From an uncultured Clostridia bacterium (lineage in GTDB: Bacteria > Bacillota > Clostridia > Oscillospirales > Acutalibacteraceae): a stretch of DNA of 49,025 bases. Both the position numbers and the translations under genes were made by a program. Shown here one piece after another: positions 30,908 through 39,457 of this stretch. The stretch's first letter is position 1, and each line of letters opens with the position of its first letter. The notes under the pieces are model-generated. The model searched no databases and was not told the DNA's origin. It saw only the letters and a list, made by a program, of their open reading frames with translations. The stretch spans positions 1 through 49,025 of the forward strand of contig CALBNX010000022.1 in NCBI GenBank assembly GCA_937896885.1, written 5' to 3'.

Positions 30908-31809
30908 GCTATCAAAAAGGATATAAAAATATTGATGTAAGTATTATTAATTATACAAAGCATCCTGCAAAAATTATGTGGGATATGCTTAAGCAAACTT
31001 GGATTGAACTTCAAGGAATTGAATATGATGTGAATAGCAAAATAGTTCGTGAATTCATTTTTGGTTCGCTTGAAAAGAGATTAAATCCCACCCCTCAAGA
31101 AGTGGTGCTGATTCAATGTATTTTTCATAACATTTCACGTGTTAATCTCGCGCAGCTTACTCGTCATCGTGGTTGGTTATTTCAAGCAGAGTCTCAGATG
31201 CCTCAGCATGTAAAGCATAATGTAATTTTACCTTTAAGTATTATTAATTCTGAGTTTTATGAAAGAGCAGTAAAACTTATTGAAGATTCTCAGAAGCTTT
31301 ATGATGATATGACAACTGGTAATGATTCTAAGGAAACAACAAATATTCCCTATCAAGACGCAAGATACTTGTTAATGCATGGACAAACAGCAGATATCTC
31401 AGCATCGTTTACCCTTCCTCAACTTGTAAATACTTCAGCTCAAAGGCTTGAAAATAATACCGCTGATGAAATTAATTATGCATTTAGAATTTTGCTTAAT
31501 AACCTTTATTTGGCTATCGATGAAGATGATGAAATGGATGAGCTTGATAAAGCTATTTATGCTTATAATTTGAATAAATGCGATTGTTTTGGTGCGGCCT
31601 CTAAAAAATGTTTTACATGTGATGATGTATTTGGTAATTCATTTAAAAGATTTCCGGATGCAAATGAATATGTAACTCATGCGACTGAAAATTGTAAGTT
31701 TGACTTTAAGAAAAGCGCATGGTATTTTGAACTTAAAAGAATTCTTAAAGAAGAGCCACATTTACTTCTTCCTGGAGAAAAAGAAATGATTGATTCCTGG
31801 GAGGAATAA
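30904..31809 (+). CDS. Divergent ThyX-like flavoprotein with Cys-rich C-terminal part
   Basis: 301 aa, longer than ordinary ThyX (about 210-250). The ThyX motif RHRX7S is retained (R87-H88-R89...S97 in RHRGWLFQAES), but QMP replaces the usual TRY that follows. The substrate helix QTADISASFTLPQLVNTSAQR is partly ThyX-like. A Cys cluster C226-x-C228-x7-C236-x2-C239 and the C-terminal region to 301 are extra. A second, canonical ThyX is encoded at 48002. This copy may therefore have another pyrimidine substrate or make a modified base; it lies among nucleotide enzymes and a methyltransferase. Similarity to ThyX is clear, activity is not. Confidence 0.8.
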   Translation: MSYQKGYKNIDVSIINYTKHPAKIMWDMLKQTWIELQGIEYDVNSKIVREFIFGSLEKRLNPTPQEVVLIQCIFHNISRVNLAQLTRHRGWLFQAESQMPQHVKHNVILPLSIINSEFYERAVKLIEDSQKLYDDMTTGNDSKETTNIPYQDARYLLMHGQTADISASFTLPQLVNTSAQRLENNTADEINYAFRILLNNLYLAIDEDDEMDELDKAIYAYNLNKCDCFGAASKKCFTCDDVFGNSFKRFPDANEYVTHATENCKFDFKKSAWYFELKRILKEEPHLLLPGEKEMIDSWEE

Positions 31810-31812
31810 TCC

Positions 31813-32268
31813 ATGTGGGTAATATTCGAAGGTCTTGATAAATCAGGCAAAGGAACCCTTGAATTGGAGTTCTTAAAAGCAACAAACTTCAAGCATATAG
31901 TCATTGACAGAGGTCCGGCCGGATATATGACTTTTGATAAAGTGTTTGGTCGTGATACTAAGGAAAGCAATTATAATTTTATTCATCAAGCTTATAAAAT
32001 GATGAAAACAAATCAGCTTATGATTGTATATTGTGTGGTTGATGAGAAAATTGCTCAAGAAAGACTTAAAGCTCATAATGAAACTTGTCCTTATGATTAT
32101 ACTAAGGCACATAGGATTTATGATTATAGCATAATAGCATGTTATGGTACTTGGAATAACAATGCAAATGTTTTAAGACTTGACACAACAAATCGTTCGA
32201 TTGAAGAATGCGTTGCTTTGATAATAGAAAAATTACAGGAGGCTTTGAAAAGAAGTGAATACAACTAA
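31813..32268 (+). CDS. Deoxynucleoside monophosphate kinase (thymidylate kinase-like)
   Basis: 151 aa P-loop kinase. The N-terminus FEGLDKSGKGT (residues 5-15) is the thymidylate-kinase version of Walker A, and HIVIDRGPAGYMTFDKVFGRD carries the DR-G-like substrate motif. CVVDEKIAQERL provides the lid-region Arg. It is shorter than bacterial Tmk (about 205 aa), as in many phages. It converts dTMP or a modified dNMP to the diphosphate, just after the ThyX-like gene. Its start is 3 bp after the preceding stop, and 14 bp overlap the methyltransferase gene. Confidence 0.82.
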   Translation: MWVIFEGLDKSGKGTLELEFLKATNFKHIVIDRGPAGYMTFDKVFGRDTKESNYNFIHQAYKMMKTNQLMIVYCVVDEKIAQERLKAHNETCPYDYTKAHRIYDYSIIACYGTWNNNANVLRLDTTNRSIEECVALIIEKLQEALKRSEYN

Positions 32269-33022
32269 TGCAAATCAAACTCTTGGATTCGATAAGTTTT
32301 CAGAGAGTAATTATAATTTGCATTGGAGCTTTTCAAACTTTAATAGAATGTTAATGGCGGCTGGGCATATTGCTCAGCTCCCGTTAAATTCGAAAGTGTT
32401 GGAGCTTGGTGCAGGTTCAAGTGATTTAGAGAATCTTGTAAAAAAGAATTTTAAGAGAGAAGACATTATATTTTATAAAGTTGATGGAGATGAACAATAT
32501 AAATCTAATAATGATATTTTAGTATTAGATATTACTTCAGAACTTTGTAATACTTATTGTGAAGCAGCTGGTAAATTTAATGCTATTATACTTATGGAAG
32601 TTATAGAACATTTGGAAAAGGATAAAGCTTACACTTTATTTGAACAAATTTCTAATTGGTTAGAATCAGAAGGTTTATTATTATTTACAACTCCTACTCC
32701 CCCTTATAATGGAAACTTTGAAGATAGAGTCTGGCCAACTGACCATCTTTCTGAGTTTACATTTTCAGAAATTTATAATATAATTAATAAGCACTTCAAG
32801 ATAAATAAAGAAATTGGTTGGAGCCTTGAAGAACGTGAATATAATAAAATTTTAGGAAATGATGCTATTTTGGCTATGATAAAATCCAGATTAGAAGGGG
32901 CATTTCCTGAAAGCTATATAAGAGCAATTATTGCTTGCTTATCTCCTATTTATGCCAATCGTCAAATTTTCTTAGTGTGTAAGAAAAGGAGAGTTGCAAA
33001 TGGTAGATTTACACAGACATGA
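32255..33022 (+). CDS. SAM-dependent class I methyltransferase
   Basis: 255 aa with GTG start in the end of the kinase gene (AGGAGG about 12 nt upstream). Motif I, VLELGAGSSDLENLV (residues about 49-63), binds S-adenosylmethionine. DGD and ILVLDIT follow, and motif IV-like FNAIILMEVIEHL (near 110) is the UbiE/Methyltransf_11-type version, with TTPTPPYNG near 150. No DPPY or target-recognition domain is present, so a DNA base methylase is not indicated. Its place between dNMP kinase and DNA polymerase suggests a nucleotide, modified-base or capping substrate, which is inference. It overlaps the polymerase gene by 23 bp. Confidence 0.8.
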   Translation: MNTTNANQTLGFDKFSESNYNLHWSFSNFNRMLMAAGHIAQLPLNSKVLELGAGSSDLENLVKKNFKREDIIFYKVDGDEQYKSNNDILVLDITSELCNTYCEAAGKFNAIILMEVIEHLEKDKAYTLFEQISNWLESEGLLLFTTPTPPYNGNFEDRVWPTDHLSEFTFSEIYNIINKHFKINKEIGWSLEEREYNKILGNDAILAMIKSRLEGAFPESYIRAIIACLSPIYANRQIFLVCKKRRVANGRFTQT

Positions 33023-35696
33023 TGAATGCTCAACATTCGATGGTTTTGGAAAACCTGAAGAACTTGCTATCCTTGCTAAAGAACTCGGTCACACTTCTTT
33101 AGGTATTTCAAATCATGGTAACACAAACAGCCTGGTAAGACATTACTATGCATGCAAGGAAGTGGGAATAAAACCTATTATGGGGGTTGAAGCTTATTTC
33201 TTACCCAAATGGAAGGAACATGAAAGAGGATACCATTTATGCTTATATGCAAAGAACAATGTCGGATATACCAATCTAAATACACTTCAGTTTGAAGGTG
33301 AAAAACAGAAATATTATAATCCCATTATTGATTTTAATTTACTTGAAAAATATCATGAAGGACTGATTTGTACAAGTGCTTGTGTTGCAGGTTATTTAGC
33401 TAAGAGTATTACTGCTGGTAAAATAAAACAAGCTGAAAAGTTTGTTGAAAAAATGATAAGTATATTTGGTGATGATTTTTATATTGAAATTCAGCCATAT
33501 GCAATTTCAGATGTAGGTATGCAAGAGAATGTAAATATTCAAAGCATAAAACTTGCTAAAAAATATGGTGTTAAATGTATATTAACTTCTGATTCCCATT
33601 ATGGTTCTAAAGATGATTTTGATACGTATATTAAGATGCATGAGATTGCAAAGCATGATGTTTCGTGGATTGAATCAACATACGGTGAACGTTATATGCC
33701 TACAGAAAAGGAATTAAAAGTTCGGTTCTGGAAAATGCATAAAAATGATTTTGGTAATGATACAACTAAAATGTTAGCAAATAAAATGATTGCTAATCTT
33801 GAAGAAATTGAGAAAAAAGTAGATGATATGATTCTTGATAATCTTGAGCAAAAATTACCACAATTTGAAGAAGGTAAAAATAGTTATGATTTGCTCAAGG
33901 AAAAGATAAAAGAAGGTCTTAAATCTCGCAGTAAATGGAATAAAAAGTATATAAATAGAATTAAGGAAGAATTAAAGGTAATTAAATATCATGGTTTTGA
34001 AGACTATTTCCTTATGGTTGCTGAATATACTAATTGGGCAAAAAACCAAGGAATAATGGTAGGGCCTGGACGAGGTTCAGGTTGTAATTGCTTGGTTAAT
34101 TATGCTTTACGTATTACAGATGTTGACCCAATTTTATTTGATTTAGACTTTAATCGTTTCTTAAGAATTGATAAAAAGAAAATGCCTGATATTGATTTGG
34201 ATTTTGAAACATCTCGTAGACCTGAGGTTATTGCACATTTGCTTGAAAGATATCCAAATAATGCAGCTCAAATTTGTTCATATGGGCTTTACAGAGTTGA
34301 TAATCTTTTAAATGATTTAGCTAAAGTTTGTGGTTTGGCTGAAAATAAAGACGAATTAAAACAAATCAAAAGTTTTATAAATAAGAATATTACCGAAGGT
34401 GTTCTTAACATGGAAGCTGTTGTTAATTCGGCTGAAGCTAAAATGTGGAATCATGAATATGATGATATTATAAAGCATTTTTCAAAGCTCTATAATAAAA
34501 TTAGATTTATAGGAACTCATGCTGCGGGCGTTGCTATTACAGGCGGTAATATTTTGGATTATACAGCAATTCGTATTGATTCTAAAACAGGAAAATATTT
34601 CACCAATTATGACCTTAATGATATGGAAAAAATTCAAGTAATTAAGTTTGATATTCTTGGTTTAACAACAATGTCAAGTATATGTGAATTAAGACAATTA
34701 ACTGGTAATGATTCTTTCGATGAAGACTGGGTAAATGATGAGAATATTTCAAAAGCTTTTGGCGAAGGTAACTGTGATGGTGTATTCCAGTTTGAAAAGA
34801 AATCTGTTCAAGATATGCTTAAGACAATGGGTTGTGACTGTTTTGAAGATGTTGTTGCTGCTTCCGCTATGAATCGTCCTGGACCTTTAAGCTTAAAAAT
34901 GCCTGAAATATATGCAGCCAACAAAGTTGACCAATCCCATATTGATACAAGTCTTCCTTATTCTAAATACCTTGAAAAGACTTATGGTTGTGTGGTTTAC
35001 CAGGAACAAGTTCAAGCAATCGCAGTTCATATTGGTGGATTGGAATGGCCGGAAGCTGATAAGATTTTAAAGATGCAGCGTGGTGGTACTGAAAAGGCAA
35101 TCAGAAACTTTGAAGAGAATTATGATAATTTTGTTCAAAAGTTTGAAAGAGGGGCAAAACGTTTTGGTATGACCAAAGAACAAGCTTTTGAAATCTTTGA
35201 TAAGTTTTTTAATTATGCATTTAATAAAGGACACGCAACAGGATATAGCTTAATATCGGTTGAAGAAATGTATTATAAACTTTATCATCCTACAGAATTT
35301 TGGTATGTTAAAATGAAATATACTAATGATGATGCCAAGTTGATTAAGTTCAAAGAAAATGCAATAAAAGATAATGCAGTTGTATTTTTACCTCACGTCA
35401 ATTATTCGGCTAATTTCTCATTAAGAAAAGTTGATGGTGAGGTTGTAATACAAGAAGGGCTGAGTGCAATTAAAGGTGTTGGTGAAAAGGCTGCAGCATT
35501 TATTGAAGCTGAAAGAAAAGCTCATGGTATATTTACAAGCTTTGATGATTTTTATGATAGATGTAAATCAAGAGTGGTTACATCAAGAGTTGTTCAAATC
35601 CTTAAAGAACAAGGTGCACTGGAATTTAATAAAAACAAATATGTTAATCGAGTTATTAAATACAATAGTACACTTTATGCAAAGTCAAGACAATAA
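33000..35696 (+). CDS. dnaE: DNA polymerase III alpha subunit (DnaE-type, with PHP domain)
   Basis: 898 aa; replicative polymerase. ATG 33000 lies 7 nt after AAAGGAGAG. The PHP domain appears intact (VDLHRHDECSTFDGFG at the start, LTSDSHYG near 200), so it may be metal-dependent and proofreading. Catalytic Asp pair in MPDIDLDFETSRRPE (near 395) and third Asp in VIKFDILGLTTMSS (near 555) are kept. RPGPLSLKMPEIY, the fingers, and a helix-hairpin-helix (GLSAIKGVGEKAA) near the C-terminus complete the core. The OB and tau-binding tail of bacterial DnaE is missing. It would depend on phage SSB and primase. Confidence 0.93.
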   Translation: MVDLHRHDECSTFDGFGKPEELAILAKELGHTSLGISNHGNTNSLVRHYYACKEVGIKPIMGVEAYFLPKWKEHERGYHLCLYAKNNVGYTNLNTLQFEGEKQKYYNPIIDFNLLEKYHEGLICTSACVAGYLAKSITAGKIKQAEKFVEKMISIFGDDFYIEIQPYAISDVGMQENVNIQSIKLAKKYGVKCILTSDSHYGSKDDFDTYIKMHEIAKHDVSWIESTYGERYMPTEKELKVRFWKMHKNDFGNDTTKMLANKMIANLEEIEKKVDDMILDNLEQKLPQFEEGKNSYDLLKEKIKEGLKSRSKWNKKYINRIKEELKVIKYHGFEDYFLMVAEYTNWAKNQGIMVGPGRGSGCNCLVNYALRITDVDPILFDLDFNRFLRIDKKKMPDIDLDFETSRRPEVIAHLLERYPNNAAQICSYGLYRVDNLLNDLAKVCGLAENKDELKQIKSFINKNITEGVLNMEAVVNSAEAKMWNHEYDDIIKHFSKLYNKIRFIGTHAAGVAITGGNILDYTAIRIDSKTGKYFTNYDLNDMEKIQVIKFDILGLTTMSSICELRQLTGNDSFDEDWVNDENISKAFGEGNCDGVFQFEKKSVQDMLKTMGCDCFEDVVAASAMNRPGPLSLKMPEIYAANKVDQSHIDTSLPYSKYLEKTYGCVVYQEQVQAIAVHIGGLEWPEADKILKMQRGGTEKAIRNFEENYDNFVQKFERGAKRFGMTKEQAFEIFDKFFNYAFNKGHATGYSLISVEEMYYKLYHPTEFWYVKMKYTNDDAKLIKFKENAIKDNAVVFLPHVNYSANFSLRKVDGEVVIQEGLSAIKGVGEKAAAFIEAERKAHGIFTSFDDFYDRCKSRVVTSRVVQILKEQGALEFNKNKYVNRVIKYNSTLYAKSRQ

Positions 35697-35705
35697 AATG
35701 AAAAA

Positions 35706-35735
35706 GGGAGGCAGTCACAGGTTGACTGCTTTCCC
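35706..35735 (+). other. Stem-loop in the recA leader
   Basis: GCAGTCA (35711-35717) pairs with TGACTGC (35723-35729) around CAGGT, extended by GGGA/TCCC on the outside with a small internal loop. It lies between the DNA polymerase stop and the recA ribosome site (TAGGAGGAAAC). There is no T-tract, so it is more likely an RNA-processing or stability element than a terminator. Confidence 0.5.
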
Positions 35736-35756
35736 AAGTAATTAGGAGGAAACAAA

Positions 35757-36704
35757 ATGGCAAAGACAAATAAAGAAGCTATTATAAAGCTCTGCAATGA
35801 AATAAATAAAAAGGAAGGCGAAGGTGCGATTTACTCAATTGGAAGTAAACATGCTGACTTAAAGATTAAGCGATGGTCTACAGGTATTGAAGACCTGGAC
35901 GCGATTATAGGTGGTGGAATGCCTGAAGGACGAGTGGTTGAAATTTTTGGTCCAGAAAGTTCTGGTAAAACAACTTTACTTTATCATCTATGTGGATTAC
36001 ATCAGTTGTGTTTGGATATTCCTATTGAAGGAACATTTGATGCAGAACGTGCAAAAGTATTTGGTAATAGACCCAAACAAATGCTTATTTATCGTGCTAA
36101 ATATGGTGAGGATGCTTTTAATAAAACAATTAAATTTGCTAAAGCAGGAATCCCACTTATTGGTATTGATAGTGTTCCAAGTATGGTACCGAAAGAAGAT
36201 GCTGAAAAGGTTCTTAAATCTGCTGAGCGAGATTCTATTGAGGAACAGAGAATTGGTGGAACAGCAAGATTAATGAACAAATATCTTCCTACTGTTGAAG
36301 AAATTATTGAAGTAACCGGAACTACTCTAATTTTTATTAATCAAGTTCGTGATAAGATGAATGCAATGCTATTTGGTGAAAAAACTGATACACCAGGAGG
36401 ACGTAAACTTAAGCATGCTTGTAGTCTTCGTATTCAAGTAGCAAGAAAAGCCTGGATTGAAATTCCTAATAAAAATCCATATAATTCTGCTACAAATGAA
36501 AAGATTGGTTTAATTATGAAATGTAAAGTGGTTAAATCTAAGGTAAGCAATCCAATGGGTGAATGTGAAATTCCTTTGTTTTTTGATAGAGGTTTTGTGA
36601 GCTTTGATGATGTTCCTGCTATAAGAAAAGAAATTATGGCAAAAAGAGCTCAGCAGTTTGGAAAACGTATTCCCAAAGAATTTTTAGGGGAGGACGATGA
36701 ATAA
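35757..36704 (+). CDS. recA: RecA-like recombinase
   Basis: 315 aa, about 30 shorter than bacterial RecA. Walker A is GPESSGKTT (65-73). Other RecA signatures are STGIEDLDAIIGGGMPEGRVVEIFG before it, LIGIDSVPSMVPK (Walker B), ARLMNKYLPTVEEII and TTLIFINQVRDKMNAMLFG with TPGGRKLKHACSLR. The C-terminal domain is reduced and ends in acidic residues (FLGEDDE). It promotes strand exchange for phage recombination and concatemer formation. It follows the polymerase after a stem-loop leader and overlaps the next start by one base. Confidence 0.93.
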   Translation: MAKTNKEAIIKLCNEINKKEGEGAIYSIGSKHADLKIKRWSTGIEDLDAIIGGGMPEGRVVEIFGPESSGKTTLLYHLCGLHQLCLDIPIEGTFDAERAKVFGNRPKQMLIYRAKYGEDAFNKTIKFAKAGIPLIGIDSVPSMVPKEDAEKVLKSAERDSIEEQRIGGTARLMNKYLPTVEEIIEVTGTTLIFINQVRDKMNAMLFGEKTDTPGGRKLKHACSLRIQVARKAWIEIPNKNPYNSATNEKIGLIMKCKVVKSKVSNPMGECEIPLFFDRGFVSFDDVPAIRKEIMAKRAQQFGKRIPKEFLGEDDE

Positions 36705-36949
36705 TGTTAAGATGTAAAATCTGCGGTAATGAACTTAAACCTAAAATCAATCACCATTATGTTTCACGAGATGCTGGTAAATCAGGAGTTATTACCACTT
36801 TGACAAAAACAGAAGAATTGATATATGATACTTTTGATTGTCCTGTATGTGGTTGCCAGATAATTGCTCAAGAAAGAAAAAGAGAAATTCCTCAATATAT
36901 TGAAACTTTGCAGGAGGATAATGAAAATGCAGAAGAAAAGAATAACTAA
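36704..36949 (+). CDS. Small zinc-ribbon protein
   Basis: 81 aa, starting one base inside the recA stop (TAATG) behind GGGGAGGACGATGA. Two pairs, CKICGNE (residues 4-7) and CPVCGC (about 46-51), form a zinc ribbon. The C-terminus is acidic (NENAEEKNN). Typical phage accessory of unknown role; the coupling to recA hints at recombination or repair. The dCMP deaminase start lies within its last 23 bases. Confidence 0.75.
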   Translation: MLRCKICGNELKPKINHHYVSRDAGKSGVITTLTKTEELIYDTFDCPVCGCQIIAQERKREIPQYIETLQEDNENAEEKNN

Positions 36950-37409
36950 AGATGAATATTATCTTGGAATTGCCCTTGCTGTTTCAAAAAGAAGCACATG
37001 CCTTAGACGTCACTATGGTTGCGTTATCGTAAAGGATGATATAATTGTTGCTACTGGATATAATGGTAGCCCAAGAGGTGAAGAAAACTGTTGTGACAGA
37101 GGAACATGTAAACGAGCTAACTGTAAACGCTATGAAGGTTATGAAAATTGCGATAGTGTTCATGCTGAGCAAAACGCTTTACTTGCTACAAGCCGCGAAC
37201 GTTTAATTAATTCAACTATTTACTTGGCTTGTGAAGAATATAAACTGGATGAAGACAGGTCAGCTATGTGGGCAGAAGATATATATGACTATATTGAAGA
37301 TATTGAACCCGTTCCATGCAATATATGTTTAAGAATGCTTAAAAATGCAGGTGTTATAAGAATTGTAAACAGAAAAGGTGATATCGACTTATTGAAAGGA
37401 GATAGCTAA
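36927..37409 (+). CDS. dCMP deaminase
   Basis: 160 aa. ATG 36927 lies 9 nt after CAGGAGG; the frame is open upstream but without a ribosome site. The zinc-dependent deaminase motifs are H79-A-E81 (VHAEQNALL) and PCNIC (130-134). A Cys-rich insert (CCDRGTCKRANCKRYEGYENC, broken by other residues) before HAE is characteristic of dCMP deaminases and supplies a structural zinc. It makes dUMP for the thymidylate synthases encoded here. One base overlaps the nuclease gene. Confidence 0.92.
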   Translation: MQKKRITKDEYYLGIALAVSKRSTCLRRHYGCVIVKDDIIVATGYNGSPRGEENCCDRGTCKRANCKRYEGYENCDSVHAEQNALLATSRERLINSTIYLACEEYKLDEDRSAMWAEDIYDYIEDIEPVPCNICLRMLKNAGVIRIVNRKGDIDLLKGDS

Positions 37410-38272
37410 TGGGTTTAATAGATAACATTAAAAAAGAAGCGCAAGGCAACAGAACAAAAATTCAAAGTACTGATGCAGCTGCTCTTGAAAAAATATTTAA
37501 TAACCTTTTTTATCTTGAAAAGAATATCAAGGAAGAAACAAGATTTGTTAAACAGGTAATGACAAGAGGCCTTGAATCTCAAGAACGTGTTGGACTTCAT
37601 GCGTCGGCAATGTTAGTAGGTGATGCAGACTTTTGTATGAGAGCTCAAGTATTAAGTTTAATTTATAAACAGCTTCAAGGTCAACAAACTCAAGTTGGGT
37701 TAATGAGAATATTTGAGCAAGGTAATGCTATTCATGAAAAGTGGCAAAGACTTTTAATTAGAGGTGGTTATGGTACCGCTAATGATATGGACAGAACAAG
37801 AATTTGTGATGACTATATGTTAAGCTATACGCCTGATATTGATTGTCTTATTCCGGAATTCTTTGAAGGTCGTATGATTGGCGAAATTAAGTCAGTTAAT
37901 ACGTATCAGTTTCAAAGAATGACTAAGCACCCTTCAGCTTGGAAGCAATGTCAATGGTATATGCATTTATGTATTAAAAAGGCAAAACAAGATAAAACCT
38001 GGAATGGTATAGACTATACTAAGGGCTTTGTATTAAATGAAGATAAAAATACTCAAGACTTTAAACTTGAGGTATATAATTATGAACCTGCTAAAATTGA
38101 ATCTTTTGCAGAACGAGCAGAACTTATTATGATTCATCATGATAGAGTTTTTGAAGAACATAAAATGGTTGCTCGACCTAAAGACGCCACATCTCCTACA
38201 TGCAAACGCTGTAAAGAATGTTTTATGCGTGAAGCCTGTTGGAATATTGGTGAGGGTAGAATAAGATTATAA
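37409..38272 (+). CDS. PD-(D/E)XK nuclease, Cas4/RecB-like
   Basis: 287 aa. The core is visible as LSYTPDIDCLIP (catalytic Asp), MIGEIKSVNTY (E-x-K) and a QCQWYMHLCI helix, in the order of the RecB/Cas4 exonuclease superfamily. The C-terminus contains four Cys (CKRCKECFMREACW), as in Cas4/AddB-type iron-sulfur nucleases, with a first Cys at FCMRAQ. It probably resects DNA ends for RecA-mediated recombination. The first 60 residues are helical and unassigned. It ends the long P4 operon; foldback copy 3 follows. Confidence 0.85.
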   Translation: MGLIDNIKKEAQGNRTKIQSTDAAALEKIFNNLFYLEKNIKEETRFVKQVMTRGLESQERVGLHASAMLVGDADFCMRAQVLSLIYKQLQGQQTQVGLMRIFEQGNAIHEKWQRLLIRGGYGTANDMDRTRICDDYMLSYTPDIDCLIPEFFEGRMIGEIKSVNTYQFQRMTKHPSAWKQCQWYMHLCIKKAKQDKTWNGIDYTKGFVLNEDKNTQDFKLEVYNYEPAKIESFAERAELIMIHHDRVFEEHKMVARPKDATSPTCKRCKECFMREACWNIGEGRIRL

Positions 38273-38290
38273 ATTATTATATATCCAGTT

Positions 38291-38380
38291 TTATCCAGAA
38301 TGACCCAGGATTAACTTTAATAATAAAATAATATAAATTATAATTAGATTAAAATTAAAATTTGGGCCAATTCTGGATAA
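38291..38380. repeat. Foldback element, copy 3 of 4
   Basis: TTATCCAGAATGACCCA (38291-38307) pairs with TGGGCCAATTCTGGATAA (38363-38380) with one bulge and one wobble, around a 55-bp centre that is nearly pure A/T. It lies between the nuclease and RuvC-like genes and contains no promoter of the P family. The left arm starts with TTATCCAGA, one base from the DnaA box. There is no T-tract immediately downstream beyond general A/T richness. Confidence 0.82.
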
Positions 38381-38402
38381 AATAAAAATAGGAGGTTTTA
38401 TC

Positions 38403-39086
38403 ATGGGTAGACCCTGCCCTTTATTAGGAACAGCTGTCTATCTGGATTGTTTAGATTGTGAAGATAAGCAATGTAAGCAGCAATATAAATATAAAAAGAT
38501 AGTTATAGGAATAGACCAATCATATAATAATACTGGTATTACTATTGCTGCAGATGGACATTTAAAGAAAATAAAAAGTTTACACTTAGATAAGTATAAA
38601 ACAAATAGTGATAAAAGGAGGGCATTAGCAAATACGCTTGATGGTCTCCTTAAGGTGGTTTGTCTAAAAGCCAAAGAAGTAATTTGTATTATTGAGAGAA
38701 TCAGACTGCATTCTCAAGGCTTTTTAAATATTGACTATATAAAATCAATTGGTGCATTAAATAGTCTGATTGTAGATAAATGCAATGATTATGGTATTTT
38801 AGTTTACAGTGTAGATACCAGATGTTGGAAAGCTCAAGTAATAGGCACATCTAAGCCGATGCCAAATAAGTATGGAGTTCCAGAAGAGAAATGGCCTACT
38901 GTTAATTGGTTATTAAAGCAGGGTTGGGAGGATAGCATCCTAATCAAAGTCGAAGGAAGAAAATCAAAAGGAACTTTTGTCAGAGAAGGACAAAAATATA
39001 TGTATAACAATGACGCAGCTGATTCAGCTGGAATAGCAATGTTTGGTTTTGTTGGTGACTTTGATAAGCTGCATCAGGAAAGGTAA
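38403..39086 (+). CDS. RuvC-like Holliday junction resolvase
   Basis: 227 aa. Residues about 33-60 begin the RNase H-like fold with IVIGIDQSYNNTG (Asp38). CIIERIRLHSQG near 97 supplies the Glu, and NNDAADSAGIAMFG near 205 supplies the C-terminal acidic pair, so the RuvC triad order is kept. A short N-terminal Cys region (CPLLGTAVYLDCLDCEDKQC) may bind zinc. It would cut branched DNA before packaging. AGGAGG precedes the ATG. Next to RecA and the Cas4-like nuclease it completes a recombination set. Confidence 0.82.
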   Translation: MGRPCPLLGTAVYLDCLDCEDKQCKQQYKYKKIVIGIDQSYNNTGITIAADGHLKKIKSLHLDKYKTNSDKRRALANTLDGLLKVVCLKAKEVICIIERIRLHSQGFLNIDYIKSIGALNSLIVDKCNDYGILVYSVDTRCWKAQVIGTSKPMPNKYGVPEEKWPTVNWLLKQGWEDSILIKVEGRKSKGTFVREGQKYMYNNDAADSAGIAMFGFVGDFDKLHQER

Positions 39087-39090
39087 TTTC

Positions 39091-39288
39091 ATGAGCTTTA
39101 AATGTTGTAAAGACTGTAATGACAGATTTGTGGGTTGTCATTCAGAATGTTCTAAGTATCTTAAAGCAAAAGAAGAACATAAAGTACAAAAAGAGTGGGC
39201 AGAGAAGCATAAAACTCCTAATATCTCAAGCTATGATTTTAATAGAGTTGCTTGTGTTGATTTTAAAAGACATAAGAAAATAAGATAA
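39091..39288 (+). CDS. Small Cys-rich protein
   Basis: 65 aa behind CAGGAAAGGTAATTTC, directly after the RuvC-like gene. The N-terminus CCKDCNDRFVGCHSECSKY has a dense Cys/His pattern (C-x2-C-x6-C-H-x2-C) followed by a charged coiled helix (KAKEEHKVQKEWAEKH). This small protein type is frequent in Firmicutes phages and prophages, with no function known to me. It may bind zinc. It is the last gene before promoter P5; the 170 bp after it contain T-rich tracts and P5. Confidence 0.75.
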   Translation: MSFKCCKDCNDRFVGCHSECSKYLKAKEEHKVQKEWAEKHKTPNISSYDFNRVACVDFKRHKKIR

Positions 39289-39366
39289 TTTCTTTCTTTT
39301 ATATATTTTCTTTCTTTATTACAATACACAAATAAATAAATTTAAAAAATTTTTTTAGCAAAAGTA

Positions 39367-39395
39367 TGTACAAATACAAAATACTATGGTATAAT
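39367..39395 (+). promoter_or_regulatory. Promoter P5 (seven-copy family)
   Basis: TGTACA (39367-39372), 17-bp spacer ending CTATGG, TATAAT (39390-39395). This copy lacks the TTTCAAA operator but has an A/T-rich stretch upstream. A short GGTT/AACC stem (39405-39408 with 39418-39421) follows the predicted start. It drives the gene at 39458. Confidence 0.83.
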
Positions 39396-39457
39396 GATTA
39401 CAGTGGTTGATAATAATAACCCATAGATAAACTAAATCCTTAGAGGAGGACAATAAC

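Noticed and set aside
32255..33022. DNA adenine or cytosine methylase
   Set aside because: The methyltransferase has UbiE-type motifs but no DPPY/NPPY or PCQ motif and no target-recognition domain.
37409..38272. Cas4-like nuclease as evidence for a CRISPR-Cas system
   Set aside because: There is no array, Cas1 or Cas2. Stand-alone Cas4/RecB-like nucleases are common in phage recombination modules.
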